Source of the DNA: Owenia fusiformis | Taxonomy: Eukaryota > Annelida > Polychaeta > Sabellida > Oweniidae | Reading direction: 5' to 3' | Assembly (NCBI GenBank): GCA_903813345.2 | Contig: CAIIXF020000006.1 | Location: forward strand, 17,056,348 to 17,116,347 | Length of the DNA stretch: 60,000 nucleotides | Shown here: in pieces, positions 59,922-60,000 of the stretch | Position numbering within the stretch: position 1 is the stretch's first letter | Layout: each line of letters begins with the position of its first letter | Notes under the pieces: model-generated | The model's input: the letters and a program-made list of their open reading frames with translations, nothing else | What the model was told of the DNA's origin: nothing | The model's database searches: none | Translations under genes and position numbers: made by a program

Positions 59922-60000
59922 TTTGTAAAAAGAAAATTCAGAAAGTTGCAATCTTAGATGAAAAATTGGTGAAAATCATACTTGCTACAGCTTTTCCCAT
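59922..60000 (+). CDS. Candidate exon start cut by the window edge
   Basis: After the acceptor at 59921 the frame beginning at 59924 stays open to the end: CKKKIQKVAILDEKLVKIIL and a few more residues. Its phase (two bases, then codons) fits the phase-1 end of the 58113-58299 exon. It is too short to identify. The CxxxxI...LDExLVxxI pattern could be the start of a zinc region, but that is speculative. Confidence 0.3.

Overview
The window is animal nuclear DNA: AT-rich, gene-poor, with GT-AG introns, microsatellites, minisatellites and many small inverted-repeat elements. The elements bounded by a GCTCACATGGTG type inverted repeat and the N-RAG-like transposon family suggest a lophotrochozoan, perhaps a mollusc. 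This is inference; no mitochondrial, rRNA or host marker gene is present.

Layout. 0-20 kb is intergenic or intronic DNA holding a 40-bp minisatellite (4.1-5.5 kb), a hAT-type MITE with an 8-bp target duplication (6.6 kb), a pogo/mariner-like MITE (8.3 kb), a dispersed repeat module seen five times, and a larger non-autonomous element (15.9-16.7 kb). At 20.2-22.1 kb lies the one clear host gene, a secreted-then-anchored leucine-rich-repeat membrane protein; its last codons and stop are tandemly copied into the 3' flank. 23-27.5 kb holds a long inverted repeat, a 108-bp minisatellite and a MITE nested in another MITE.

30-43 kb is a graveyard of nested mobile elements: a retrotransposon gag remnant; the front part of a decayed RAG1-like transposase; a 3.8-kb CACTG...CAGTG element with a 3-bp target duplication sitting in or beside it; a broken, unidentified multi-exon coding remnant; RNase H, integrase and an extra zinc-finger frame of a Ty3/gypsy element; and the C-terminal part of a RAG1-like transposase carrying the His-rich and catalytic Glu motifs. 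43.5-52.3 kb has further decayed coding scraps (retropepsin, an OTU-like motif in a 580-bp tandem repeat, a duplicated minus-strand coding segment).

The centrepiece is at 54.3-56.9 kb: an intact two-exon gene that joins a RAG1-type N-terminal zinc region to a RAG1-like DDE catalytic core (first two Asp and the CxxC zinc knuckle). The distance from the second Asp to the CxxC equals the RAG1 D708-C727 distance. It resembles the N-RAG-TP/Chapaev-like transposons described in molluscs. Its third catalytic residue is not in the recognised exons; two candidate exons lie downstream, at 58.1 kb and at the window edge.
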